Shown here: positions 16,307 to 25,669 of the stretch, piece by piece | Position numbering within the stretch: the first letter of the stretch is position 1 | How the letters are laid out: the number at the start of each line of letters is the position of its first letter | Source of the DNA: CAWUEZ02 sp963921355 | GTDB taxonomy: Bacteria; Pseudomonadota; Alphaproteobacteria; Thalassobaculales; Thalassobaculaceae | Length of the DNA: 64,000 nucleotides | Direction: 5' to 3' | Assembly (NCBI GenBank): GCA_963921355.3 | Contig: OZ001190.1 | Span: 4,340,001-4,404,000, forward strand | Notes under the pieces: model-generated | What the model was told of the DNA's origin: nothing | The model's database searches: none | Seen by the model: the letters and a program-made list of their open reading frames with translations, nothing else | Position numbers and translations under genes: made by a program

Positions 16307-17230
16307 TCAGGCGGCCATCAGTTCACGGACATGGGCCGCCGTCGCCTCACCCAGGGCGTGGAGGTCGTAGCCGCCTTCCAGGCACGAGACGATCCGGCCG
16401 TCGCAAACCTGGTCCGCAATCCGCATCAGCTCCCGCGTGGCCCAGGCGAAATCCTCGGTCTCGAGTACGAGCGAGGCCAACGGATCATCGGCATGGGCGT
16501 CGAAGCCGGCCGAGATGATGAGCAGTTCCGGGGCGAAGTCGATCAGGGCTGGACCGATCCGCTCGGCCAGGGCGTGCCGAAAGGCCTCGCCATCAGCCAT
16601 CGGCGGCAGCGGCACGTTCACGATGTTGCCAACGCCCCTTTCAGACACAGCACCGGTCCCGGGGTACAGCGGGCTCTGGTGGGTCGAGGCGTAGAACAGG
16701 CTGCCGTCGGACTCGAAGGCCGCCTGGGTCCCATTGCCGTGATGAACATCGAAGTCGACCACCGCGACCCGTTTGAGACCATGAACCGCCTGGGCATGGC
16801 GGGCAGCGACCGCCACGGAGTTAAAGAAACAGAACCCCATGGCGCGACCCGGCTCGGCATGATGTCCGGGCGGACGCACCGCACAGAAAGCGTTGCGGGC
16901 CTCCCCGGCCAGCACCGCATCGACGGCGGCCACTGCGGCGCCGGTCGCGCGCAGGGCCGCTTCGGCCGACCCTGGCGACATCAGGGTGTCACCGTCGATC
17001 GCCGCAAGGCCGCTTTCCGGTTCAGTGGCGAGAATTGCCCGCACGTAGGGTTCCGGATGAACCCTGGCGATATCAGCGATCTCCGCCTGCGGCGCCTCGC
17101 GACGCTCCAAACCGCTGAACCCGTCCCCTTCCAAGGCCAGCAGCACCGACTTCAGGCGAGCCGGGTGTTCCGGGTGCATTCGACCCGGGTCATGGGCGAA
17201 ACAGCCTTCGTGAGTAAACAACAGCGTCAT
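16307..17230 (-). CDS. Histone deacetylase/acetylpolyamine amidohydrolase family
   Basis: A 307-aa zinc hydrolase of the arginase/deacetylase fold. Catalytic motifs are intact: RPPGHHAEP with the tandem His, DFDVHHGNGT with zinc ligands Asp and His, and GFDAHADDP with the third zinc ligand Asp. It also has GGYDLHALG near the C-terminus. Bacterial members deacetylate acetylpolyamines, acetoin-related proteins or other small molecules. The substrate here is unknown. ATG 17230 (MTLLFTHEGC) matches the family N-terminus, and the frame upstream to 17281 adds only an Arg-rich tail. It is divergent from HupE/UreJ. Confidence 0.9.
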   Translation of the reverse strand: MTLLFTHEGCFAHDPGRMHPEHPARLKSVLLALEGDGFSGLERREAPQAEIADIARVHPEPYVRAILATEPESGLAAIDGDTLMSPGSAEAALRATGAAVAAVDAVLAGEARNAFCAVRPPGHHAEPGRAMGFCFFNSVAVAARHAQAVHGLKRVAVVDFDVHHGNGTQAAFESDGSLFYASTHQSPLYPGTGAVSERGVGNIVNVPLPPMADGEAFRHALAERIGPALIDFAPELLIISAGFDAHADDPLASLVLETEDFAWATRELMRIADQVCDGRIVSCLEGGYDLHALGEATAAHVRELMAA

Positions 17231-17365
17231 GGCCGCAACCCTAGCGTGGGGCGCCCCGGGCGTCACCCGTCGACGCGGCATTGTAACGGCGCGATCCGCG
17301 GGTCTAGGCTGGGGCGATGGCGCCTGCCTTACGGCGGGCCAATCGGGTGCCCTCGGAGACTGGAA

Positions 17366-18016
17366 ATGTCAGTGATCCGTTCCGTCGCGACCACCGCATC
17401 GGCCGTCGGCCTGATCGCGGGAATGACGGCCTTTGCCACCACCGCACTCGCCCATCATCCGATGGGCGGTGAGACCCCGGCCACCCTGGTTCACGGCCTG
17501 CTGTCCGGCATCGGTCACCCGATCATCGGCATCGACCACCTGGCCTTCGTCATCGCGATCGGGCTGGTGGCCGCCTACACCCGGATCCGAGCGCTCCTGC
17601 CGCTGGCCTTCGTGATGGCCACCGTTGCGGGCTGCGGGTTGATCGTCGCCGGATTCACCCTGCCGGCGGCGGAGATCGTGATCACCGCCTCGGTCGTCCT
17701 GCTCGGAATCGTCGCCATGCTGGGCCGGGTGATCGCGACACCGATCCTGGTCGCCTTGCTGGCCGCCAGCGGTCTGTTCCACGGCTGGGCTTATGGCGAA
17801 GCCATTGTCGGCGCCGAGACCACGCCCCTGGTCGCCTATCTTTTCGGTTTCGCCGTTACCCAGTTTGCCATCGCTAGCGGCGTCGCCTGGGGTGTTGTTT
17901 CCATCTGGAAGGCCCTGGACGCGTCCGCACTCCAACCGCGGCTCGCCGGTGCCATGGTCGCCGGAGTCGGTCTCGCCCTGCTGATCGAAACGGTCGAGGG
18001 CATGATCTTCGCCTGA
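17366..18016 (+). CDS. HupE/UreJ-family membrane protein
   Basis: A 216-aa membrane protein with a cleavable signal (about residues 1-29, ending at ALA-HH) and six hydrophobic helices. The diagnostic segment is the His-containing HPIIGIDHLAFVIAIGL and the later HGWAYGEAI. HupE and UreJ proteins are proposed secondary transporters for nickel or cobalt. No hydrogenase, urease or cobalamin genes are in the window, so it may be a stand-alone Ni/Co permease. I found no B12-box riboswitch upstream. ATG 17366 follows GGAGACTGGAA. The long upstream frame is antisense to neighbours. Confidence 0.88.
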   Translation: MSVIRSVATTASAVGLIAGMTAFATTALAHHPMGGETPATLVHGLLSGIGHPIIGIDHLAFVIAIGLVAAYTRIRALLPLAFVMATVAGCGLIVAGFTLPAAEIVITASVVLLGIVAMLGRVIATPILVALLAASGLFHGWAYGEAIVGAETTPLVAYLFGFAVTQFAIASGVAWGVVSIWKALDASALQPRLAGAMVAGVGLALLIETVEGMIFA

Positions 18017-18207
18017 TGGTGTGCTCGAACGGCCACCGGAAAAGGCGAGAAACGACGAACAGTGCCGCCACATAATTGACACCGGCCGCTGGGACGACAA
18101 CTCTAGAACGGTTAATCGCGATCCTGCGATGGGATGCGGCCGCCTGATGGCGGCCCGGATCGGTTCCACTGGCAGTGATCGCAGGCTCATTCGAGGAATA
18201 CGACGCG

Positions 18208-19332
18208 ATGCCGATCCTTGGTTTCCGCAGGTCGATGACCCACGCCACGTTGGTCGCGGCCCTGGCATTCGGCCTTACCCTCGCACCAACGATCTCGTCG
18301 GCCCAGCAGCGCGCCGCCAAGGTCGAGGTCGATGTGGTCATCAGCCAGGAACTGACCGCCACGGTGTCGGTGATCGGCCGCTTCATCACCCGGCAGTCGG
18401 GCACCATCGCCTCGCGGATTGCCGAACGGGTGGACACGGTGAGCGTCGAAGTCGGCGACCGGATCGAGCGCGGTGACGTTCTCGCCTCGCTGTCGAGCGA
18501 TCGGTTGGATGCTGAACGGGACCGCTGGGCGGCCCAGGTCCGCTCGGCCCGCGCTCAGGTCGAGCGGGAACGTGCAAACCTGGCCAAAGCCCAACAGGGA
18601 CTGGACCGGCAGAACCGGCTGCAGGGCTCGACCGCATTCCGCAAGGACCGGGCGGAAGACGCCGAGCGGGACGTCGATATCGCCCGCGCCGCTCTGGCGA
18701 CAGCCGAAGCTGACGCCGCTCAGGCACGAGCCCAGCTCTCAACCGCCGAGATCGCGCTCTCGGACGCCACCATCCGCGCACCCTATGACGGGGTGGTGAC
18801 GGTGAAGCACGTTTCCGCCGGCGCTTACGTGCGCCTGGGTGACCCGATCGTCACCCTGCTGAACGACGTCGAACTGGAGATCGAAGCGGACGTCCCGGCG
18901 CAGCGGACCGGGGGTCTGCGCATCGGCACCATGGTCGAGGTGGATCTTGCCAGCGGCGAGCGATTGGTGACCGCCGTGCGCGCGGTGGTACCAGAGGAAA
19001 ACCCCCGGACCCGGACCCGGGCGGTGCGGTTCGTTCCGCAGTTCGATGGTCGAGCCGCGGGCATCGCGATCAATGAATCGGTATCGCTGCAGATCCCGCT
19101 CGCCCGCAGCCGCACGGTGCTCACCGTGCACAAGGATGCTGTGACCGTTCAGGGCGGACGACAGGTCGTGTTCATTGTGGTCGAGGGCAAGGCGACGCCA
19201 CGGACCGTGGAGACCGGCGAGAGCGTGGGCAAGCGCTTCGAGGTGAATTCGGGTTTGAGCGAAGGCGACCAGACGGTGATCCGCGGCAACGAGCGCCTGC
19301 GGCCGGGGCAACCGGTGGCGGCCGGCGGCTAG
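18208..19332 (+). CDS. RND efflux periplasmic adaptor (HlyD/MFP family)
   Basis: A 374-aa membrane-fusion protein linking an inner-membrane RND pump to an outer-membrane channel. A signal peptide ends near SSAQQ (about residue 32). A lipoyl half-motif (RIAERVDTVSVEVGDRIERGDVLASL) precedes the coiled-coil hairpin of about 100 residues rich in A/R/E/Q (QVRSARAQVERERANLAKAQ...). The second lipoyl half (IRAPYDGVVTVKHVSAGAYVRLGDP) follows. ATG 18208 has CGAGGAA upstream and is preferred to a start 33 bases earlier. The pump gene follows after 27 bases. No outer-membrane factor or local repressor gene is adjacent. Confidence 0.93.
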   Translation: MPILGFRRSMTHATLVAALAFGLTLAPTISSAQQRAAKVEVDVVISQELTATVSVIGRFITRQSGTIASRIAERVDTVSVEVGDRIERGDVLASLSSDRLDAERDRWAAQVRSARAQVERERANLAKAQQGLDRQNRLQGSTAFRKDRAEDAERDVDIARAALATAEADAAQARAQLSTAEIALSDATIRAPYDGVVTVKHVSAGAYVRLGDPIVTLLNDVELEIEADVPAQRTGGLRIGTMVEVDLASGERLVTAVRAVVPEENPRTRTRAVRFVPQFDGRAAGIAINESVSLQIPLARSRTVLTVHKDAVTVQGGRQVVFIVVEGKATPRTVETGESVGKRFEVNSGLSEGDQTVIRGNERLRPGQPVAAGG

Positions 19333-19359
19333 CAGCGAACACGAGCGAGGACCGAACCG

Positions 19360-22300
19360 ATGGACATCATCCGCGCATCGATTGAGAGGCCGATCGCCGT
19401 CTTATCGGCTGTCCTCATAGTCGTCATGTTCGGTTTCGTGGCGCTGCAGGCAATCCCCATCCAGTTGGCCCCGGACGTCAACCGACCGGTGATCACGATC
19501 GAAACCCGGTGGGCGGGCGCCGCACCGGCCGAAGTCGAACGCGAGATCGTCAACCTGCAAGAAGAGGAACTGCGCGGACTCGAAGGCCTAGAGGAGATGA
19601 CCAGCGAGTCCGAGACCGGGCGCGCCCGGGTCACGCTGGAGTTCCAGGTCTCCACCGACATGGACAAGGCCTTACTGCTGGTCGCCAACCGGCTCGATCG
19701 GGTCGGCAACTATCCGGCCGAGGTCGACGAGCCGACCTTGGACACTGCCGGGTCCGACGATAATCCGATCGCCTGGATGGTGCTACGGCACACAACCGAT
19801 CCGAGCCTCCTCATGCACGTCTACGGTGACTTTGCCGAGGACGTCATCCAGGACCGGATCGAACGGGTGCCGGGTGTGGGCCGCATGCTGGTCTATGGCG
19901 GCGCCGAGCGGGAAATGCTGGTCGTCGTCGACGCCGAGCGCCTGGCCCGGTTTGAGATCACCGTCTCCCAGGTCCTGACCGCCCTGCGCGAGGCCAATGC
20001 CTCGATTTCCGCCGGTGCGGTCGACGAGGGCAAGCGGCGGTACGTCGTCCGCACGGAAGGCGATTTCGACACCCTGCAGAGCGTGGCGAACGTGGTGCTC
20101 CGATCGACCGAGGACCCGGTTACCGGCCGGGTCGCTCGGGTGGCGGTCTCCGACGTCGCCGACGTCGTGTTCGACTTCAAAGAACCGGTCTCGCGTATCC
20201 GGTTTTTCGGTGAACCGGCGCTCGCCATGCCCGTCTATCGGGAAACCGGCGCCAACGTGATCGAAACGATGGCCGGCGTCCGCGACGCGGTAGCCGAGAT
20301 CAACCGGGATTTCCTGCCACAGCAGAACCTGACCCTGACCCAGGTCTACGACGAGACCACCTACATCAATTCGGCGATCGAGCTGGTTCAGCAGAACATC
20401 TGGATCGGCGGCCTGCTGGCGGCCGGCGTGCTGATTCTGTTCCTGCGATCAGGTGCGGCGACCCTGGTGGTCTCCTTGGCGATCCCGGTCTCGGTCATCG
20501 GCTCGTTTGTTGCCATGGCGGCGCTCGGCCGGTCGATCAACGTCGTATCCCTCGCCGGCCTGGCCTTCGCGGTCGGCATGGTCGTCGACGCCGCGATCGT
20601 CGTGCTCGAGAACATCTTCCGGCTGCGGCAGTCAGGCCTGGATGCCAAGACAGCCGCCTACAAGGGCGCCTCCCAAGTCTGGGGGGCGGTTCTCGTCTCG
20701 GCGCTGACCACCGTCATGGTGTTCATTCCGATCCTTGTGATGGAACTGGAAGTCGGTCAGCTGTTCCGGGATATCGCGGTCGCGATCTCGGTCTCGGTCC
20801 TGCTGTCCCTGCTGGTCTCCGTGACCGTGATCCCGGCGCTCGGCAGCCGGCTGCTGGGCGCGAAAGACCAGTCCGTCGCACAGACCCGCCGCATTCCCGG
20901 GATCGATCAGTTCGCCCAGTTCTTTCATGGCACCGTCATGGGGCTGACCCGGGCGGCCGTGCGGTCGCGCGCCGTGGCACTGACCTCCGTCCTGGGCGTG
21001 ACCTTGGCGGCGTCGCTGGTGACCATGCTGCTGCTGCCGAAGCTCGACTACCTGCCCGAAGGCAACCGGAACCTGGTCTTCGGCTTCGTGCTGCCGCCGC
21101 CGGGCTACAACCTCGACACCATGACCCGGATCGCCGGTCTGCTCGAAGGGGCCACAAAACCCTATTGGGATCCGGATGAGGAGACGCCCCAGGCCGAGGA
21201 CGGAACCCCGAACATCAGCCGGTTCTTTTTCGCCGCCTTCAGGGCCAACGCGATCGCCGGCGCCGCCGCCGTTGATCCAACCCGGGCCGGCGAGCTGATC
21301 CCGGTGATGCGGAACGCGGTATTCCGTGAACCCGGAACGTTCGGTTTCTTCAAGCAGACATCGCTGTTCGGCCGCGGAATCGGAGGCACGCGGTCGGTGG
21401 ATCTCGACATCTCGGGAGGCGATCTGGAGAACATCGTTGCCGTGGCGCAACGCGCCTTCGGCAAGGTCAACCAGGCGCTGCCGCGCGACCAGGGAACGCA
21501 GATCCGTCCGCGCCCGGCATTAACCCTCGGGGCGCCTGAGGTGCGGGTCATGCCCCACCGGATGAAACTGGCGGACAGCGGCGTCACCGCGCGGGAACTC
21601 GGAATCACGGTCGATACCTTCAACGATGGCCTGCGGGTCGCTGAGATCACCGTCGACGGCCGGCGCATCGATCTGACCATGCGCGGACCGCTGAAGAAGA
21701 TCACCGAGACCCAGGGGATCGAAGAACTTCCCGTGGTGACGGAGTCGGGCACCATCGTCCCAGCCGGATCGCTGGCCGACATCGTCGTTACGTCCGGGCC
21801 AACCGAGATCCGCCACAAGGAGCGTTTCCGCACCGTCACCCTGGTGATCAGCCCACCCGGGAACGTGCCTCTTGAGCAGGCCATGGAGACCATTCAGTCG
21901 GAGGTGATCGCCCCCCTTCAGGCAGAAGGAATCCCGCCGGGCGTCAAGCTCCAGCTGTCCGGAACGGCCGACAAGCTGCAACAGACCTGGTCGGCCATGC
22001 AGCTCGACCTGCTGATGGCGCTGGTCATCGTGTACCTGGTGATGGCGATCCTGTTCGAGAGTTTCTTCTATCCGCTGATCATCATCTTTTCGGTGCCGCT
22101 GGCGACGGCCGGCGGGGTCATCGGCCTCGGGCTCCTCAACACCTACACCCAGCAGAACCTCGACATGCTGACCCTCCTGGGCTTCGTCATCCTGATCGGC
22201 ATCGTGGTCAACAACGCCATTCTGCTTGTTCACCAGACCCTGCATCACCTGCGCGAGGATGGGCTGACGCCGGGCGAGGCGATCCTGGAGGCCACGAACA

Positions 22301-22560
22301 ACCGGATCCGGCCGATCTTCATGTCGACCCTGACCAGTGTCCTCGGCATGGCGCCGCTGGTGATTTTCCCGGGTGCCGGGTCCGAGCTCTATCGCGGGCT
22401 CGGGTCGGTGGTCCTGGGCGGTCTCGCCCTGTCCGCCGTTCTGACCCTGGCCTTGATCCCGCCGATGCTGTCTTTGTGCATGGCAACGATCGAGGCCCGC
22501 AGCGGCGCGACCCTGAAGGCCAAACAGGCAGCGGCTTCCCAAAAAGCGCCGGCGGAATAG
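19360..22560 (+). CDS. RND-family efflux permease
   Basis: A 1066-aa inner-membrane proton-driven pump of the AcrB/HAE or related RND class. It has the N-terminal helix (RASIERPIAVLSAVLIVVMFG) with a large periplasmic loop, then SLAGLAFAVGMVVDAAIVVLENIF with the proton-relay Asp pair in TM4. The second half repeats this with LLGFVILIGIVVNNAILLV and IRPIFMSTLTSVLGMAPL. TM4 shows V-V-D-A-A-I, one Asp plus a nearby variable position, rather than the full G-x-x-x-D-D of AcrB, so the class is uncertain. Drug, lipid or hopanoid export are all possible. It forms an operon with the adaptor upstream. Confidence 0.93.
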   Translation: MDIIRASIERPIAVLSAVLIVVMFGFVALQAIPIQLAPDVNRPVITIETRWAGAAPAEVEREIVNLQEEELRGLEGLEEMTSESETGRARVTLEFQVSTDMDKALLLVANRLDRVGNYPAEVDEPTLDTAGSDDNPIAWMVLRHTTDPSLLMHVYGDFAEDVIQDRIERVPGVGRMLVYGGAEREMLVVVDAERLARFEITVSQVLTALREANASISAGAVDEGKRRYVVRTEGDFDTLQSVANVVLRSTEDPVTGRVARVAVSDVADVVFDFKEPVSRIRFFGEPALAMPVYRETGANVIETMAGVRDAVAEINRDFLPQQNLTLTQVYDETTYINSAIELVQQNIWIGGLLAAGVLILFLRSGAATLVVSLAIPVSVIGSFVAMAALGRSINVVSLAGLAFAVGMVVDAAIVVLENIFRLRQSGLDAKTAAYKGASQVWGAVLVSALTTVMVFIPILVMELEVGQLFRDIAVAISVSVLLSLLVSVTVIPALGSRLLGAKDQSVAQTRRIPGIDQFAQFFHGTVMGLTRAAVRSRAVALTSVLGVTLAASLVTMLLLPKLDYLPEGNRNLVFGFVLPPPGYNLDTMTRIAGLLEGATKPYWDPDEETPQAEDGTPNISRFFFAAFRANAIAGAAAVDPTRAGELIPVMRNAVFREPGTFGFFKQTSLFGRGIGGTRSVDLDISGGDLENIVAVAQRAFGKVNQALPRDQGTQIRPRPALTLGAPEVRVMPHRMKLADSGVTARELGITVDTFNDGLRVAEITVDGRRIDLTMRGPLKKITETQGIEELPVVTESGTIVPAGSLADIVVTSGPTEIRHKERFRTVTLVISPPGNVPLEQAMETIQSEVIAPLQAEGIPPGVKLQLSGTADKLQQTWSAMQLDLLMALVIVYLVMAILFESFFYPLIIIFSVPLATAGGVIGLGLLNTYTQQNLDMLTLLGFVILIGIVVNNAILLVHQTLHHLREDGLTPGEAILEATNNRIRPIFMSTLTSVLGMAPLVIFPGAGSELYRGLGSVVLGGLALSAVLTLALIPPMLSLCMATIEARSGATLKAKQAAASQKAPAE

Positions 22561-22681
22561 CCCTGCTCGGAGAATTCGGCATCCATCTTGCGTGGACTTC
22601 GTTGGCGTGCACACCTTGTGTTAACGTCTTCGGCGCACGTTAGGGGGCGCATCAAGGGGTGCGATCTGAGGGGGCCTGGGC

Positions 22682-23536
22682 ATGACGCCGCAGCAGTTAG
22701 TGATGATTCTTCAGGAGCACGAGGCTTGGCTGACCAAGGGCCAGGGCGGTGTAAGGGCGAATCTTGCCCGGCAGAATCTGACAGGATTCTCGCTGGCCGG
22801 GGCGCGTCTGCGCGGTGCCTAGATGTCCGGCTGTGACCTGTCCCGGGCCATCCTGCAACGCACGGATCTTTCCGAGGCTGACCTGTTCTGCGCGATCCTC
22901 GACGGCGTCGACGCGAAGAGCTGCGACCTAGAGAACGCCGACCTGCGCGGGGCCAACATGGTGCGCAGCGAGGACTCGCTGCCGCCGGATATCCGGGACA
23001 CGCTGAACGATCACTACGTCTGGATTCGCGAAGACGGGCGGCTCGGCAACCGGGCCGTTCTGGTGGCCGTGGACCTCAGCCACATCGACTTGTCGGGAGT
23101 CAATCTGTCAGGCGCGGATCTGCATACCGCCAACCTCTCCGGCGCCAACCTTTCCGAGACCCTGCTGGTGATGTCGGACCTGGCGAAGTGCAACCTGCAA
23201 GGGTCCGAGCTCAGTCAGGCAACAATGGAGGGCATCAACCTGTCGGGCGCCGACCTGACGGGCGCCAACCTGCAGCGCGCGATCGTGGGACCGGTCAATC
23301 TGAAGGACAGCAAGGGCCGCGAGACCGGACGGCTTTGGCCAGCCAACCTGTCCGGCGCCAAGCTGAACGACGCGGACCTCAGGGGCGCCGACTTCCGCGG
23401 AGCCAATCTCTCCCATTGCGACCTCACGGGCGCGCAGCTCAAGGGCGCCGACATTACCGGTGCCAACCTGACCGACGCATTGGTCGAAATCGAGCAGTTG
23501 GACAGCGCCGTGAACACCGAAGCCGCAGCGGTCTGA
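22682..23536 (+). pseudogene. Pentapeptide-repeat gene split by one amber codon
   Basis: From ATG 22682 the frame encodes 46 residues (MTPQQLVMILQEHEAWL, then A-N-L-type repeats), meets TAG at 22820-22822, and continues in the same frame from ATG 22823 for 237 further residues full of A(D/N)LxG pentapeptides. The paralogue at 24315-25598 starts MTPEQILKLIESHERWL and reads S-G-A-Y-M at the matching place, with GCC-TAC-ATG there against GCC-TAG-ATG here. A single C-to-G change explains the stop. The rest of the frame is intact and ends normally, so the lesion is recent, is a sequence error, or is bypassed by readthrough or restart at 22823. Both paralogues share an H-x2-W-(L/I) module before the repeats. 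Pentapeptide proteins form right-handed beta-helices, and the role of this one is unknown. Confidence 0.85.
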
Positions 23537-23606
23537 CGAATACGGCGGTAGTTGTCGTCGAGGCCCCCAGAGACTATCCTCTTGGCACACTGTCAGGAGA
23601 CCTTTA

Positions 23607-23774
23607 ATGCGCACATTGGTCATCGCCTTTGGACTGAGTTTGGGGTTGGTCGCCTTCGCCTCAGCCGATGCATCGGCCTGCGGCTGGTCAACGAAGACCG
23701 CCTCGTCGCCAGGTTCCGGACAAACCGTCATGGCGCCGCAGACCCCCTCGCCGAAGCCCGTTTCCGGGGGCTAA
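23607..23774 (+). CDS. Small secreted protein, unknown
   Basis: A 55-aa frame starting at ATG 23607, with CAGGAGACC 8-13 bases upstream as ribosome binding site. Residues 1-24 form a signal peptide (MRTLVIAFGLSLGLVAFASA). The mature part is about 30 residues, begins A-C-G-W-S-T-K-T and is rich in S/T/P/G. Short exported proteins of the type A-C-x-W-...-Q-T-P are common in alphaproteobacteria, but I know no function. The single Cys is not within a clear lipobox (S-A-C-G), so lipidation is possible but unsure. It lies between the split and the intact pentapeptide genes. Confidence 0.65.
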   Translation: MRTLVIAFGLSLGLVAFASADASACGWSTKTASSPGSGQTVMAPQTPSPKPVSGG

Positions 23775-23783
23775 CCAACAAGC

Positions 23784-23821
23784 CCGGTGCGGCTGCCTGA
23801 CCGTAGAGGCGGCCGCACCGG
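23784..23821 (+). terminator. Long stem-loop after small secreted gene
   Basis: A 14-bp stem (CCGGTGCGGCTGCC with GGCGGCCGCACCGG, one T:G wobble) and a 10-base loop begin 10 bases after the stop of the 55-aa gene. No T tract follows (TCCTCTGACATCC), so it is a 3'-end stabiliser or a weak terminator. Confidence 0.45.
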
Positions 23822-23946
23822 TCCTCTGACATCCTAGGAATGCGATTGGGGTCTGTGGGTTCACGTGAAAGGTCATGTTAACTTTTTTGCGGTAACGCAG
23901 TAATGGAAGCCTCCGTTCGGTCCAGGCACCCTGTACCTCGTTACCG

Positions 23947-24303
23947 ATGAAGCGTACCGTGGCCACCACCTCCCCCCTGCTACAAGCACTTAGCGATCAG
24001 CTTCTGGACCTTCGGTCGCGGGTGGCCGATGACGTCGCCCGCTATGCCGATCCGGCTGTCGGGCCAAGCGGTGGCGGGTTCGTCATCTATTACCTGACTG
24101 ATGACAACGGCGAGCCGCTGAAGGATGTCACCGCGCTGGATCGCGGCATCACGATCCAGGAGATCGAGAACACCGCCGGCTTCTCGAAGTTGCGTCAGTT
24201 CTGCGAACAGCAATCGCTGAAAGTCCGTATCGACGAGCATTTCTACGCCAACGATCCTCAGCCGACCAAGGTCTACCGGGTCGTCGTCGACGGTTGGTCC
24301 TGA
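23947..24303 (+). CDS. Hypothetical protein, unknown
   Basis: A 118-aa protein that I do not recognise. It begins with a short helical part (LLQALSDQLLDLRSRVADDVARY), then a Gly-rich turn (GPSGGGFVIYYLTDDNGEP). The second half reads as mixed alpha/beta (GITIQEIENTAGFSKLRQFCEQQSLKVRIDEHFYANDP) and ends in a beta-strand VYRVVVDGWS. There is no signal peptide or membrane segment, and it holds one Cys. It ends 11 bases before the intact pentapeptide gene on the same strand, so the two are probably co-transcribed and may work together. Confidence 0.65.
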   Translation: MKRTVATTSPLLQALSDQLLDLRSRVADDVARYADPAVGPSGGGFVIYYLTDDNGEPLKDVTALDRGITIQEIENTAGFSKLRQFCEQQSLKVRIDEHFYANDPQPTKVYRVVVDGWS

Positions 24304-24314
24304 GAGAGTTGACG

Positions 24315-25598
24315 ATGACGCCTGAGCAAATCCTCAAGCTGATCGAAAGTCACGAAAGGTGGCTGCAACGGAAGTCCGGCGGACAACGCGCCGATCTCTC
24401 CGGCGCCAATCTCTCCGAATTCAACCTGACCAACGCGATGCTGCAGTCGGCGAAGCTGTCGGGCGCCTACATGGCCAAGACCATCCTGAGTGGCGCCGAT
24501 CTGTCCTACGCGGACATGTTCTGCGCCAACCTGGACGGCGCCGACCTCGGCCGCGCTCTGCTCGTTCGGGCTGATCTGCGGGGCGCGTTCATGCGGGGGT
24601 CGAATCTGGCCGAGGCAAATCTCAAGGAAGCCGACCTGCGCGGTGGCGCGTTGATCAGCGGTAACGCCGCCGCTCCCGCCACGATCATCCGGGCGAACAT
24701 CGGCAAGTCTGAACTGGACGAGGCCGAGTTGATCGGTGCGAACCTGTCGGCAACCGATCTGTCGCATTCGAGCATGGTCGGGGCCACCCTCGAGAAGACG
24801 TTGCTGTGCGGCGCAAACCTGTCCGGTGTCAATCTTGAGGGCGCCAACCTTCAGGGCGCCGACCTGTCAGGGGCCAACCTGTCGGAAGCGCGCGTCGTGA
24901 ACGCCAATCTCGCCGGCGCCAATCTGTCCGGGACACTGATCCATCGGACCCAGTTGCAGAACGCCGACCTGCACGGCGCCATCCTTGAGAATGTCGACCT
25001 GTCGACCGCAGACCTGGCGGGCGCAAACCTCGTCGGATCCAACAGCCGCGGCCTGTCGCGCTCCATGCGGGATATCCTGCGCGACCATGCGACCTGGATC
25101 CGCGAGCAGGGACGCGGCGGATCACGCGCTCAACTCGCCAAGACCGATCTGTCGGGGATCGACATCTCAGACGTCAACCTGTCGGGTGCCGATCTGCGGG
25201 AAGCCAGACTTGCCGGCGCAACGCTGCGGCGCACCAGCCTGGTGATGTCGGACCTGTCGGGAGCCGATCTCAATGGCGCGGACCTGCGGGATGCGGAGCT
25301 CTCAGGCATCAACCTGGCGGGAGCGGACCTGTCGAACGCCAGAGCCGCGGGAGCGGACTTCTCCGAGGTCGAGCTCAAATCGGCGGACGGCATGCCGACC
25401 GGCCCGATGTGGCCTTCCAATCTCTCGGGCGCGGTGTTCAAGGATGCCGATCTGACCGGTGCCCGCATGATCGGGGCCAATCTCAAGGGATCTGACCTGA
25501 GCGGTGCGCGCATGGCCCGCACCCACCTGCGGGGCGCGGATACCGACGGCGCAACTATCTCGCCTGAGCAGATCAAGGAAGCCGCCAGCAAGCCGTAG
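24315..25598 (+). CDS. Pentapeptide-repeat protein, intact paralogue
   Basis: A 427-aa protein built mostly of A(D/N)LxG pentapeptides, expected to form long right-handed quadrilateral beta-helices. Layout: an N-terminal module MTPEQILKLIESHERWLQRKSGGQRADL, a first repeat block to about residue 240, a second copy of the same module (MRDILRDHATWIREQGRGGSRAQL), then a second repeat block, ending EQIKEAASKP. No signal peptide or membrane helix is visible. ATG 24315 is chosen because its N-terminus aligns with the split paralogue at 22682. The repeated H-x2-W-(L/I) module suggests an internal duplication. Known pentapeptide proteins mimic DNA or act as scaffolds, but nothing here fixes the role. 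Confidence 0.9.
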   Translation: MTPEQILKLIESHERWLQRKSGGQRADLSGANLSEFNLTNAMLQSAKLSGAYMAKTILSGADLSYADMFCANLDGADLGRALLVRADLRGAFMRGSNLAEANLKEADLRGGALISGNAAAPATIIRANIGKSELDEAELIGANLSATDLSHSSMVGATLEKTLLCGANLSGVNLEGANLQGADLSGANLSEARVVNANLAGANLSGTLIHRTQLQNADLHGAILENVDLSTADLAGANLVGSNSRGLSRSMRDILRDHATWIREQGRGGSRAQLAKTDLSGIDISDVNLSGADLREARLAGATLRRTSLVMSDLSGADLNGADLRDAELSGINLAGADLSNARAAGADFSEVELKSADGMPTGPMWPSNLSGAVFKDADLTGARMIGANLKGSDLSGARMARTHLRGADTDGATISPEQIKEAASKP

Positions 25599-25608
25599 AT
25601 CGGAACAC

Positions 25609-25638
25609 TTTGGCGGAAACACTCTGGTTTCCGCCAAA
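25609..25638. repeat. 12-bp inverted repeat after pentapeptide gene
   Basis: TTTGGCGGAAAC and GTTTCCGCCAAA are perfect 12-bp arms around a 6-base loop, starting 11 bases after the stop at 25598. Weak ACAC/GTGT pairing extends it. No T run follows on the plus strand, so it is probably a 3'-end hairpin rather than a classical intrinsic terminator. Confidence 0.6.
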
Positions 25639-25669
25639 CGTGTGAATCCGAAAAAAATGAGACAGTAAG

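Noticed and set aside
18076..18107. TTGACA with TCTAGA as sigma-70 promoter of the RND operon
   Set aside because: The spacing is 20 bases and the -10 match is poor, so I cannot support it.
23891..23945. Inverted repeat GGTAACG ... CGTTACC 41 bases apart before the 118-aa gene
   Set aside because: The arms are only 7 bases and far apart, and the right arm runs up to the start codon. It is too weak to call an operator.
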